NCBI GenBank assembly: GCA_003151975.1
Contig: PLZD01000010.1
Coordinates: forward strand, 267,788 to 313,767
Length of the DNA stretch: 45,980 nt
Direction: 5' to 3'
Source: Elusimicrobiota bacterium
GTDB lineage: Bacteria > Elusimicrobiota > Elusimicrobia > UBA1565 > UBA9628
Positions 16,101 to 23,282 of the stretch are shown piece by piece. Within the stretch, counting starts at the first letter, position 1. Every line of letters begins with the position of its first letter. Under the pieces are notes generated by a model that saw only the letters and a program-made list of their open reading frames with translations, made no database searches and was not told the origin of the DNA. Both the position numbers and the translations under genes were made by a program.

Positions 16101-19100
16101 GCGGATCTTGAAATTGCGCGCGCCGAACCAGCGCACCGTGAACCCGCCTTTGTGAACTTCCGTGACCGGGATTTCGAGTATGCGCACCCCGCCGCCATCC
16201 AACATTTGCCGGTCGAGCAGATGCGGGCCGTCCCATATCTCGACATAGATCGTGCCGTCGAGTAAATTGGAACCCATCAGCACGCGCGCCTTCTCGCCGA
16301 CGAGATACGACGCGTGCTCCGGGATCGTGACGTTCGGAAGCCCCAGCGCCTTCTTGCCGGCGCCGGCATTCGCGGCCAGCAGCACGATCGACTGCGCGCT
16401 CTCGCCGCCCCACGGGTCCTTCGCGCTGACGGTCAGGCGATAGACGCCTTCTTCGATATTCTTGAGCTGAGCCTGCGTTGGAGTCTCGCCCGTGAAAGCA
16501 AGTTCGCCGCGCGCGATCTCCGGGCCGTCAGCGACATCCTTGTATAACGCCTCGAGCGAGGGATTCTCGAGGAACGAGCCGCTCCAGTAAGTCTCCATCT
16601 CGGGAGCTTTCGGCTGGCCGATGAGGCGATGCAGAATAAAATTGCCTTTGCCCGCGAGAGCCTTGCCGTTGAGGTTCATGAGCCGGATCGGGACTTCCGA
16701 GGATTTGCCCGCCGACAAAAATCCCGAGGCTGGCGCGATGTCGAAAAGATACGCTTTGGCGCCGGCTTGGAATGCGCGCGTCGCCGTGATCGTGCGGCCG
16801 CCGGGATCGCGCGACTCCGCCGTGACCTCGAAGGTCGCGGGCCACGGGTCCTTCTGCGCGGCGTCCTGCGGCGAAGGCCTGAATGTAAACGAGAACTTGC
16901 CCTCGGCGTCGGTCTTGGTGTCTCCGGCGAGGACCTCGGTGCTGCCGTAGCCGACGCCGAGCCCGCGCCACCACCAGCAGAACCAGGGTATATAGGCCGA
17001 GCGCGCGACGCGGTAGTGGACCGGGGCGTCGGGCACGGCGCCGCCGAAATAATATTTCGCCGAGCCCGTCACGGTCGCGCTCTGCCCGAATTTCCAGGCG
17101 TCGGCGGCTTCCTTGACCTCGACCTCGAACTCGGGGCGCTTGTACTCTTCGACTTGAAAGGAGTGATAGCCGGCGAAGGGATGCCCGAAATCGCTGAGAG
17201 AAGCGTTGAGCGAGTACGCGCCGAGCATGCGCCCCGCGCCGATCGTGAACTTCGCCTGCGCCGAGCCCATCGCGTCGAGCTTGAGGTCCTGCTTGAAGAG
17301 CTCCTGGCCGTTGGCGTCGCGCGCGACGAAATTGACGGCCGCCGCCCCGTCGTAGGTTTTGTATCCGCGCGGTATGCGCGTGAGCACGGTGATCTTGGCG
17401 CGCACTTCCTGTCCGGGCCGGTAGATAGGGCGATCGGTCTCGACGAAGACTTCGATCGGCTGCGGAACCGAGTGGCCGAAATAGATCGGATTCGAGGCGT
17501 AGGCGTAGGACGCGCCGCGCTTGGCCAGCGGATCGAAAGTCACGCTCTCATTCTGGCCGTAGACCAACGGAACGACGGCTGAGGCCTGCGCGCGGCCCGA
17601 GTCGTCGGTGTCGAGGTCGACTCGCTCGAATCTTTGGTAATTGTCGCGCCTAAACGCGTTGATGCGGGCCGCGACGGGCTTGCCGGTGAGTCCGTTGAGC
17701 GTGTAGAAATGGAAAACGGGAACCTCGCGCGAGAGCGGGCCCGCGGGATCGAAGATGAAATCGCTCTCGGGGCCTTGGGCGCCGGTGCTGGCGATCATGA
17801 ACAGATCGGTGACGTTGACGAAGACCGCGCCCATTAGCGAGCTGCCCGGCGCGAAGCGGTCGTCGGCGCTCACCACCGCGAGATAAACCCCGGGCTCGAG
17901 CTCAGGCGAGGTCAGCGGCGTGTCCGCGTAGGCGTACGGCTGCGGCGGCTTGATGTCGGTGGCCCACGCGTAGGCGGTCGGCCGCGGCAGATAGGCGAGC
18001 AGGGCTTCTTTATCGGCTTGGCGCAGGACCGACCAGCCTTCCGGCGTGTAGCGCCGCGGGAGATTCAAAACTTCCTCGGGATCGGCGCGGTAGAGCCGGG
18101 CGTAGACCTTGTCGACGTTGCGGGAATTGACGCGCAGGGCGTCGCGGCCGCGCGGAGGCACGAACTTGGCGGTGAGATTGAGGACCGGCAGCTCGATGGA
18201 GGCGCGGAGCTTGGCGCAGTGCTTGGCCGCGCGCGTGGAGGGAAAATCCTTCTCGACCATCTTGCAGAGGTCGACGGCCTCCGCGTAATGCGCTTCGTTG
18301 TTTTGAAGCTCGGCCGCGGCGAACCCTGACTCCGAGCGGCCGAGGTTCGTTTTAAATGAGCCGAGCCACGCGGAGAGGCGCGCGACGGCGGCCTGAACGA
18401 ACGCTTTGTGATCCGGGGCTGGCTCTACGAGTTGCGGCTGTTCGTAGGACAGTTGGAGCCGCTTGATTTTCCAGAGTTCCCTGACCGCCGCGCGGCCCTT
18501 GCCTTCCAGCCCGGCCGCGTCCTCGTAAAGCGCGGCCAGCTGGGCTCCGCGGCTTTCCGCCGGCCCGAACTTCGCGGAGTAATCCTGCGCGAGCAGCGAG
18601 AGGGCTGAGGGTTTCTTGCCGTTCTGGTCGGTCTCCTCGGAGATGAGATAATCGCTCCAGCGCAGCAAAGCGAGATCCCAAAGCGTGGGCGCGAGTTCGA
18701 CCTCCGCGTTGCGCAGGTCGACGAAATAGCTCTCGGCAGCGATGGGTCTATCACTGAGCTTGCGGCGCAAATCCCACAATTCGCGATACGCCGCGCGGAC
18801 TTCCTTGCGCCATTGCTCCGGCGTGCGGCGCGTCATGTCCTTCTGGCCTTCTTCCACATCTTGTGGCGCGGCGCCGCCGTACTGCTTGAGGAACTCGCGC
18901 GCGAGCTCCGCGCGCATGATCAGGAAGCGCCCGCGCCAGACGGGGTCGGCCGGGAGCTTGGCGTCGAAGGCGCGCTGCGCCGCTTCGCCGTAGCGGAAGA
19001 GCAGGGCCTGGCATTCGGCGGCGCGGTAGAGGGACTTGAGACGCGTCTCTTGATCGGATGACTTGAGTCCCGTCTCGTATTCTTTGAGCGCGTCCTGAAA

Positions 19101-19208
19101 GAGGCCCTTATCGTAAAGCTCGTCGGCTTTGATGAGGCCCGCCGCCGAGGCCCGCACACTTATAAAGGAAAGCGCGAAAATCAGGGCCGTCAGCCAGGTT
19201 TTTCTCAT
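13185..19208 (-). CDS. Large bacterial alpha-2-macroglobulin with thioester motif
   Basis: 2007 aa, exported through a type I-like signal peptide (about 1-24). Residues about 25-330 resemble a TPR-like helical lead. MG domains follow, including MG2 with RPIYRPGQEVRAK near 596, and an Ala/Gly-rich loop at about 1175-1250 that could be the bait region. The central A2M domain near 1255 (FFEPQLPITGGKGVFTF) precedes the thioester domain at Cys1480-Gln1483 (YPYECTEQ), then an alpha-alpha toroid with GGFPWFPGGRSD (near 1575) and a C-terminal receptor-binding-like domain (about 1890-2007). Such proteins trap attacking proteases when the bait is cut. No lipobox is seen, unlike many Gram-negative relatives, and no pbpC is adjacent. 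The start at 19208 follows a promoter whose -10 ends 8 bases upstream. Confidence 0.92.
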   Translation of the reverse strand: MRKTWLTALIFALSFISVRASAAGLIKADELYDKGLFQDALKEYETGLKSSDQETRLKSLYRAAECQALLFRYGEAAQRAFDAKLPADPVWRGRFLIMRAELAREFLKQYGGAAPQDVEEGQKDMTRRTPEQWRKEVRAAYRELWDLRRKLSDRPIAAESYFVDLRNAEVELAPTLWDLALLRWSDYLISEETDQNGKKPSALSLLAQDYSAKFGPAESRGAQLAALYEDAAGLEGKGRAAVRELWKIKRLQLSYEQPQLVEPAPDHKAFVQAAVARLSAWLGSFKTNLGRSESGFAAAELQNNEAHYAEAVDLCKMVEKDFPSTRAAKHCAKLRASIELPVLNLTAKFVPPRGRDALRVNSRNVDKVYARLYRADPEEVLNLPRRYTPEGWSVLRQADKEALLAYLPRPTAYAWATDIKPPQPYAYADTPLTSPELEPGVYLAVVSADDRFAPGSSLMGAVFVNVTDLFMIASTGAQGPESDFIFDPAGPLSREVPVFHFYTLNGLTGKPVAARINAFRRDNYQRFERVDLDTDDSGRAQASAVVPLVYGQNESVTFDPLAKRGASYAYASNPIYFGHSVPQPIEVFVETDRPIYRPGQEVRAKITVLTRIPRGYKTYDGAAAVNFVARDANGQELFKQDLKLDAMGSAQAKFTIGAGRMLGAYSLNASLSDFGHPFAGYHSFQVEEYKRPEFEVEVKEAADAWKFGQSATVTGSAKYYFGGAVPDAPVHYRVARSAYIPWFCWWWRGLGVGYGSTEVLAGDTKTDAEGKFSFTFRPSPQDAAQKDPWPATFEVTAESRDPGGRTITATRAFQAGAKAYLFDIAPASGFLSAGKSSEVPIRLMNLNGKALAGKGNFILHRLIGQPKAPEMETYWSGSFLENPSLEALYKDVADGPEIARGELAFTGETPTQAQLKNIEEGVYRLTVSAKDPWGGESAQSIVLLAANAGAGKKALGLPNVTIPEHASYLVGEKARVLMGSNLLDGTIYVEIWDGPHLLDRQMLDGGGVRILEIPVTEVHKGGFTVRWFGARNFKIRSGQAHVDVPWKDRELTVKLRHNPVMKPGEKVTWSLSVFDSDKKAAQGQAVVRVFDRSLEYYAKAAGAWISQLYAPRQGSGGAQGSVYQPWANMIPVEEGWIKQMMQLYYEAIKEPTPPMLRLNKSRVYGGFDGFGHMFALGALAGGGGALSRSAEEAEYKAMPMAAPAASFAAAGGAASLDQAVSRDELSAGKARAKKDGGAAAEPPVQARSNFAETAFFEPQLPITGGKGVFTFTAPEQLTSWKIQAYALTKDVKRGEVEATAVTRKDIMIGVEMPRYFREGDEGTIKTVVHNETDQKLEGEVTLVVTDTDADDNNGNGAAEKLGLTELTQSFSAVPRGLASLSWKIKAPRVQHNFKIKAIVRSGNLVDAEERDLPILPSRERLIETVIAALDGTMKKILKLPVFYDNDPTRINETMTLQIDPQLALSILNSLPSLMHYPYECTEQLLDRYVPLAIVDSFYRKNPDLAQAVKKIPKRDTITPAWDRNDPRRLTQLMETPWEEISKGRKSAWPLIDMFDPKTVQGELMESLAKLGSYQNYDGGFPWFPGGRSDPYMTLLVLSGFAEAQRYNVAAPMPIVQKALSFVNNEVPKHLKPEEPEVAMILYAAYVVTSYPKTAPGAALGWKFAKVWADYADKHMEAMTPMGKAYAAYVYWRLGEQAKGDLYLNRAMDGARTDPIAGVYWAPEKISWLWYNDTVEKHAFLLRTLQTMRPKDPRIPGMVQWLLFNRKGNEWKSTKASAAAIFSLLDVLRARGALSKGDKFSLNWSDSKEAAAVEPFDWLDKPLRWTKYGAEVDPKAGTATIQKDGPGLAFASLTWIYTTDQPAKASGPGMIELSRKFFLRKKKGDDYHLSPLAAGDTVHVGDQIEVQLKINTRSQFEYVHLKDPKIAGFEAEELLSGWKWDQLGRYEEPRDSLTNFFISWLPHGEYVLRYRLRPTSAGKYRLGAAVLQSMYAPEMSAHSDGFFLNVEE

Positions 19209-19215
19209 TTGCGCT

Positions 19216-19244
19216 ATTCTCCTCTTTCGATCCCCGCCGGTCAA
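19216..19244 (-). promoter_or_regulatory. Promoter of the alpha-2-macroglobulin gene
   Basis: On the minus strand TTGACC (19239-19244), 17 bases, GAGAAT (19216-19221), then the ATG 8 bases further on, giving a nearly leaderless mRNA. The -10 overlaps GGAG, so it could also be read as a ribosome-binding site with long spacing. Weak -10. Confidence 0.4.
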
Positions 19245-19330
19245 GTCTTTTGACCCAACGAATCACCAAAGGTTCCAGGGGCTGGAACAATTTAGGGGGG
19301 TCAATCGTATGTAATAGTGGGCCCTTGACC
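19239..19330. repeat. Four alternating TTGACC half-sites and an inner hairpin upstream of the toxin gene
   Basis: The half-site occurs as GGTCAA at 19239-19244, TTGACC at 19250-19255, GGTCAA at 19299-19304 and TTGACC at 19325-19330. Between them is a 7-bp inverted repeat GTTCCAG-GGG-CTGGAAC (19272-19288). The arrangement in the 133-bp gap between the divergent macroglobulin and toxin genes suggests operator or antitoxin-binding sites. No binding is proven; one copy also serves as the -35 of the macroglobulin promoter. Confidence 0.4.
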
Positions 19331-19341
19331 GCCCTAACATT

Positions 19342-19638
19342 ATGATGTACACTGATAATGGACGCTTCGAGTGGGACGCCGCGAAGGCGCGTAGCAATAG
19401 CCTCAGGCACGGCGTCGGTTTCAGGGAAGCTGAGACCGCCTTCGACGACCCTGAATATTGTCTGACGGATGATCTCGCGCATTCGAAGAAAGAGGCGCGC
19501 CATTGGCTGATAGGCGAGACTTCTGCGGGTCGATTGATCGTCGTCGTTTTTACTGTTCGGACGGGAGGCGCAGTTCGGATCATTAGCGCGCGAGAGGCAA
19601 CAGAATATGAGAAAGAAATATATGAAGATAACCGATAG
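19342..19638 (+). CDS. brnT: BrnT-family toxin
   Basis: 98 aa. The N-terminal pattern FEWDAAKARSNSLRHGVGFREAETAFDDP matches in order the BrnT core (FEWD-x-AK, N, KHGV/RHGV, F-x-EA, F-D-P). Later come DDLAHSKKEARHWLIGETSA, GRLIVVVFTVR and the terminal RIISAREATEYEKEIYE. BrnT is a RelE-like ribonuclease toxin that blocks translation, and it is neutralised by BrnA. It overlaps the antitoxin gene by 32 bases, the usual toxin-first order. Start is ATG 19342 (or the next codon); no clear -10 sits 7-8 bases upstream. The five residues before FEWD make it slightly longer than typical. Confidence 0.88.
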   Translation: MMYTDNGRFEWDAAKARSNSLRHGVGFREAETAFDDPEYCLTDDLAHSKKEARHWLIGETSAGRLIVVVFTVRTGGAVRIISAREATEYEKEIYEDNR

Positions 19639-19888
19639 CTTCCCATTCGAACGTGCTCACAAGGCGACCCCCGCTGAACTTCGTTTCTTTCGGAAAGCGT
19701 ACGAGAACACCTATGGAGAGAAGTTCCCAAAACGCGGCCGCCCGCCGAAAGGCGAGGCCAAGTATCGCGACGTCCACATCAAGCTCCATCCGAAAGCGCT
19801 GGAGTGGGCTCGAGCGAAAGCCAAGAGCCGCGGCATCGGCTATCAAACCTTGATCAACGAAGTCCTGCTCCATCACGCCGCAGATTGA
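19607..19888 (+). CDS. BrnA-like antitoxin (ribbon-helix-helix)
   Basis: 93 aa. The C-terminal half carries the basic KRGRPPKGEAK segment, then YRDVHIKLHPKALEWARAKAKSRGIGYQTLINEVLLHHA, a ribbon-helix-helix fold like BrnA and CopG antitoxins. These bind the toxin and repress the operon. The start at 19607 lies in the toxin frame, with AGAGG 9-10 bases upstream; ATG 19622 is an alternative. It is adjacent to the ferritin-like gene with no gap. The toxin partner fixes the assignment more than the sequence does. Confidence 0.78.
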   Translation: MRKKYMKITDSFPFERAHKATPAELRFFRKAYENTYGEKFPKRGRPPKGEAKYRDVHIKLHPKALEWARAKAKSRGIGYQTLINEVLLHHAAD

Positions 19889-20380
19889 ATGGATTGGACC
19901 CCGTTCGTCGTTTGCGACGAGAAAGCGCGCGCTCCGCGGGCCCGCGGCATCAACGTCCCGGAGGGTCTCGGCGACCGCCTGCGCACGGCCGCTTTCGCCG
20001 AGCGACAAGCCGTGGAGGCCTTTCGCTGGGCGGCGGATCGTTTCGAAAACGCTCCGAATGAATTACGCCAGGCTTGGCGCGACTTCGCCGCAGAAGAAGC
20101 CAAGCATCTCGGCTGGATCATCGAACGCATGAAGGAGCTCGGCGTCGATCCCGCGGGCCGGCTCGTCTCCGACAGCCTCTGGCGGGCCTTGAGCTCGACC
20201 ACGGACCATCTTGATTTCGCGCGTCTCATGGTCAGCGCCGAGGAGCGCGGCAAGGCCGCCGAAGAATCTTTTTGCCGCTCCTTGGAGACGAAGGATCCCA
20301 TCACCGCCGAGATATTCGGCCGCATCGCGGTCGAAGAGGAGCATCATATCGGCTTTCAGCGCGGCTTGATCGGGAGCTGA
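19889..20380 (+). CDS. Ferritin-like diiron protein (DUF455/rubrerythrin-like)
   Basis: 163 aa; the first base follows the antitoxin stop directly. The helices carry a complete diiron ligand set: Glu38 (AERQAVEAF), Glu70 and His73 (EEAKH), Glu119 (AEERGKAAEE) and Glu150/His153 (EEEHHIG). This EExxH-twice arrangement is that of four-helix ferritin-like proteins. The protein may store iron, remove peroxide or oxidise a substrate. Its 3' end overlaps the convergent GT-C gene by 25 bases. Belonging to the toxin-antitoxin operon is an inference from spacing. Confidence 0.8.
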   Translation: MDWTPFVVCDEKARAPRARGINVPEGLGDRLRTAAFAERQAVEAFRWAADRFENAPNELRQAWRDFAAEEAKHLGWIIERMKELGVDPAGRLVSDSLWRALSSTTDHLDFARLMVSAEERGKAAEESFCRSLETKDPITAEIFGRIAVEEEHHIGFQRGLIGS

Positions 20381-21996
20381 GCGGCGGACCCGACGGGCTC
20401 GATGATGGTGAACTCCTCGAGCGGCTCGCGGCTGATCGAAAAGGGCAGGAAGCCGAAGGCGCTCGAATAGAACCCGGCTTCTCCCGTCCAGCCGCTGAGA
20501 AGCCTCAGCGGGATGGGCTCGTCGACGGTGACGGTCGTGACGTTGGCGAGCTGGCGCGCGGGCATGGATGCGTCGGCGCTCAGGCGCGCTATGACCGCCG
20601 CGTCGCCAGGCGCCACCGCTTTCCAGCCTTCGGCTCCGAGATCGACGTACTCGGCGCCCGCCCGCTCCAGGTAATAAGCCAAGCCCCAGTGCGTCGCGTG
20701 CCAGACGCGGCGGCCGCGGCTCGTGTATTCGTTCCTGATTTTGTCGGCGAAGTCCTTCTGGGCCGCGGCGAAATGGAAATCGACCGCCCCGAGCGCCGCC
20801 GTCACGGCGAGGCACAGCGCGAAGCTCGTGCGATAAAAACGCGCGGCGCGCGCCGGCGTCCAACTCGCCTCGATGCGCTCGGCCATGCCGAAGACTAGCG
20901 GCGGCACGAGAAAAATCTCAAGCCGCGCCAGCACCGACCAATAGACCAGGCCGAGCAGGAGCGCTACTCCCGCAAACCACGACGACCACAGCGGCCAGCC
21001 TTTCCCGCGCCGGTCGCTCAGCAGATTCCAAATCCCCCAACCGGCGCCGCACGCCAGCAGCCAGCCAGTGCCGCGGTCGAGGGGCCGCACGACCGGCGCC
21101 AGATCGAGCGGCGGCAGAAAAAGCAGCGCCGTCGCGGCCGAAAGCGCCAGCAAAGAGCGCCGCGGCGGATAGATCGCCAATGGCCAGACGGCGGTGACAA
21201 GCCCGCAGCCGCCGGCGAAACACAGCAGCGCTCTTGATTTGTGCACCCACATCCGCAGCGCCAAAGTCGAAGTGCCGGCGGTCTCTCGCCAGATGACTCC
21301 TGCCGCAGAGCCTCCCGCGGCGCGATCGAGCAGGAGCGTCAGGGCGACCGGGGCGCAGGCGAGCGCGAGCCAAGCGGCGACGCGGCGCGCCGGCACTCTG
21401 CGCGCGAGCGAATAACTCACGGCGGGAACCAGAAGGAACACGCCGGCATACTTGGACAGCGTGGCCAGCGCGCAAAACGCCGCCGCGCTCCAATACCAGC
21501 GCGCATCGCCGTCGTCGACGCCGCGGATCAGCGCGTAGAGGGACCACAGCGCGAAGGCGCAAAGGGCTTTCTCTCCCATGAGGTGAGAGAAATTGAGCAG
21601 CCAACCGGGCGCCGCCAGGCAAACGAGCGCCGGCCAAAGCGGGCGCTTGAGAAAGCGCGCCGCGATCAAATACAGTGCCGCGGCGGAAAGCCCGTCGAAG
21701 GGCAGCAGCAGGAGTCTCGTCAGCCACTCGACGCCGCCGGAAACTTTAAGCGCCGCGGCGAGGACATAACAAAACAAGAGAGGCGTGTCGCAGGCTTGGC
21801 GCATCGGGATGAGGCGGCCGCCCGTGGCGTAGAGCTTATCGAGCGGATGCAGGGGATCCTGGAGAATGCGACCGGCGATGGCGAGAAAGAAAGGCTCGTC
21901 GATGTGGAACGGCTTGAAGAGCAGGGGCGCCGACGCCGCCAAAGTGAAGCCCAGGACGACCAGGAGGTCTCGTCGAAGCGGCGGGCTCGCGGCCAT
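20356..21996 (-). CDS. GT-C-type membrane glycosyltransferase (GT39-like)
   Basis: 546 aa with a dozen or so predicted membrane helices between about 10 and 410. The first periplasmic loop has FHIDEPFFLAIAG, whose Asp-Glu is the usual catalytic/metal-binding pair of GT-C enzymes. Soluble C-terminal region 420-546. These enzymes move sugars from polyprenyl-phosphate donors to protein, lipid or polymer acceptors. Start at 21996 is preceded by TTGACT-18-CACACT with 8 bases to the ATG. The 3' end overlaps the ferritin gene. Acceptor unknown. Confidence 0.78.
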   Translation of the reverse strand: MAASPPLRRDLLVVLGFTLAASAPLLFKPFHIDEPFFLAIAGRILQDPLHPLDKLYATGGRLIPMRQACDTPLLFCYVLAAALKVSGGVEWLTRLLLLPFDGLSAAALYLIAARFLKRPLWPALVCLAAPGWLLNFSHLMGEKALCAFALWSLYALIRGVDDGDARWYWSAAAFCALATLSKYAGVFLLVPAVSYSLARRVPARRVAAWLALACAPVALTLLLDRAAGGSAAGVIWRETAGTSTLALRMWVHKSRALLCFAGGCGLVTAVWPLAIYPPRRSLLALSAATALLFLPPLDLAPVVRPLDRGTGWLLACGAGWGIWNLLSDRRGKGWPLWSSWFAGVALLLGLVYWSVLARLEIFLVPPLVFGMAERIEASWTPARAARFYRTSFALCLAVTAALGAVDFHFAAAQKDFADKIRNEYTSRGRRVWHATHWGLAYYLERAGAEYVDLGAEGWKAVAPGDAAVIARLSADASMPARQLANVTTVTVDEPIPLRLLSGWTGEAGFYSSAFGFLPFSISREPLEEFTIIEPVGSAAQLPIKPR

Positions 21997-22003
21997 TCCG
22001 GAG

Positions 22004-22051
22004 AGTGTGACACTCGCTGCCGCGCCGAGTCAAGTTCGTTTGGAGTATAAT
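22004..22051. promoter_or_regulatory. Back-to-back promoters of divergent GT-C genes
   Basis: Minus strand: TTGACT (22028-22033), 18 bases, CACACT (22004-22009), ATG 8 bases on. Plus strand: a consensus TATAAT (22046-22051) ends 8 bases before the ATG at 22059, without an obvious -35. Both mRNAs should be leaderless or carry one base. Confidence 0.55.
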
Positions 22052-22058
22052 CACCGGC

Positions 22059-23282
22059 ATGGAACGGCTCGAGGATTTCGCCCGGCGCAAGCCCCTGGCC
22101 TTCGCGGCTTTCTTGGGATTTGCCGCCCTGACGCTGCGGCTGTCATTGGCGGATCTGGCGGCGCGGATCGTCGGCATCGAGACGAGGGACTTGAGCCTCT
22201 TCTACGACGGCCTTTCCTATATATACATCGCCAAAAGCTTCCCGCGCGTCTACATCGGCGCGCCCGCCGATTTCCCGATCTTCTACAAGCCCGTGGGCTT
22301 CACGGCTTTTTTCGCCTTCTACCCTTTGCTGATCCGCGCGGTGGATTTCCTGCTTCACGACGCGAGAATCGCGGCGCTCTCGGTTTCTCAGCTGTCGGCG
22401 AGCCTTGCGGTCGTCGTCTTTCATCGTTTAGCGTGCCGTTTCAGCGCGAGGCCCGCGCTCGCCGCCTTGATCTTTTGCGTGTTCCCGCCGACCTGGCTTT
22501 TGACGGGCTCGGCCGCGATGGTCGAATCTGTGTTCTTGCTGGTCTGGCTCGCTTGCCTGTTGTTTTGGAAGAAGGGCGAGTTGAGCAAAGCCGCGGCGTG
22601 CGCCGCCGTCGCCATGCTCACGCAGAAATCCGGATTTCTGCTCGTCGCGATCATCGCCCTCTGCGAATTTCGACGCGGCGGCCTGCGCGGACTGCGCCGC
22701 TTGTGGCCTTTTGCCTTGAGCTTTGCGCCCGCCGCGCTCATGCAGGTCTATCTGGGCGCTGTCTTCCACGATCCGTGGGTCTCGTTTCGGATCATGTCCG
22801 ATATCAACGGGCCGGCGTTCCAGCTTCCGTTTCAGGGATTCATGGAAGGCCTGCTAAGTCCGACGCAGTGGTATCACGGGCATTTTTGGCTCAGAAAGTT
22901 CCTGCTGGCCTCGTCCTGCATTTTTTATGTCTTGCTGCTCGCGGCGGCGTGGCGGCGGCGGGCGCGCCTTGAGTTCAGCCTCATCGCCTGGCTCGGCGTC
23001 GTCCTGCTTTTTCACGGGAGCCTCGGCGGCATCCGGTCGTACTTCCCGTTTCCCAAGTACATGACGGCGGCCGCACCCGCCGCCATTTTGCTCGCGCTCG
23101 AACTGCTGCCGGCGGCGCTCGCGCGCCGGAGCGCGGTCTGGACGGGGCTTCTGATCGCCTGGATTCCGGCGGTTTTGGCGCTTGGGGCGATGGACATATT
23201 CTCCGCGATGGACCTCGAGCTCCGCATGTGGCCGCGCGGTTATTTTCAGATCGTGACGAGCTATTTGGCGGGCCTGCATTGA
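22059..23282 (+). CDS. Polytopic membrane protein, probable GT-C-type mannosyltransferase-like enzyme
   Basis: 407 aa, about ten membrane helices. An early loop has DLSLFYDGLSYIYIAKSFPR, with acidic residues where GT-C enzymes hold the catalytic site. Other conserved-looking parts are IFYKPVGFTAFFAFYPLL and GIRSYFPFPKYMTAAAP. The family could not be named from sequence; the neighbours, two more such proteins, support envelope or glycan assembly. The stop overlaps the next gene's start. Confidence 0.68.
   Translation: MERLEDFARRKPLAFAAFLGFAALTLRLSLADLAARIVGIETRDLSLFYDGLSYIYIAKSFPRVYIGAPADFPIFYKPVGFTAFFAFYPLLIRAVDFLLHDARIAALSVSQLSASLAVVVFHRLACRFSARPALAALIFCVFPPTWLLTGSAAMVESVFLLVWLACLLFWKKGELSKAAACAAVAMLTQKSGFLLVAIIALCEFRRGGLRGLRRLWPFALSFAPAALMQVYLGAVFHDPWVSFRIMSDINGPAFQLPFQGFMEGLLSPTQWYHGHFWLRKFLLASSCIFYVLLLAAAWRRRARLEFSLIAWLGVVLLFHGSLGGIRSYFPFPKYMTAAAPAAILLALELLPAALARRSAVWTGLLIAWIPAVLALGAMDIFSAMDLELRMWPRGYFQIVTSYLAGLH

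Noticed and set aside
14187-16265. Long open frames on the plus strand inside the macroglobulin gene
   Set aside because: They are antisense shadows in GC-rich coding DNA, rich in Arg/Gly/Ala and without recognisable motifs.
19325-19353. TTGACC-17-TACACT as the promoter of the toxin gene
   Set aside because: Its start would fall near 19360, after both possible start codons, and no in-frame start follows.
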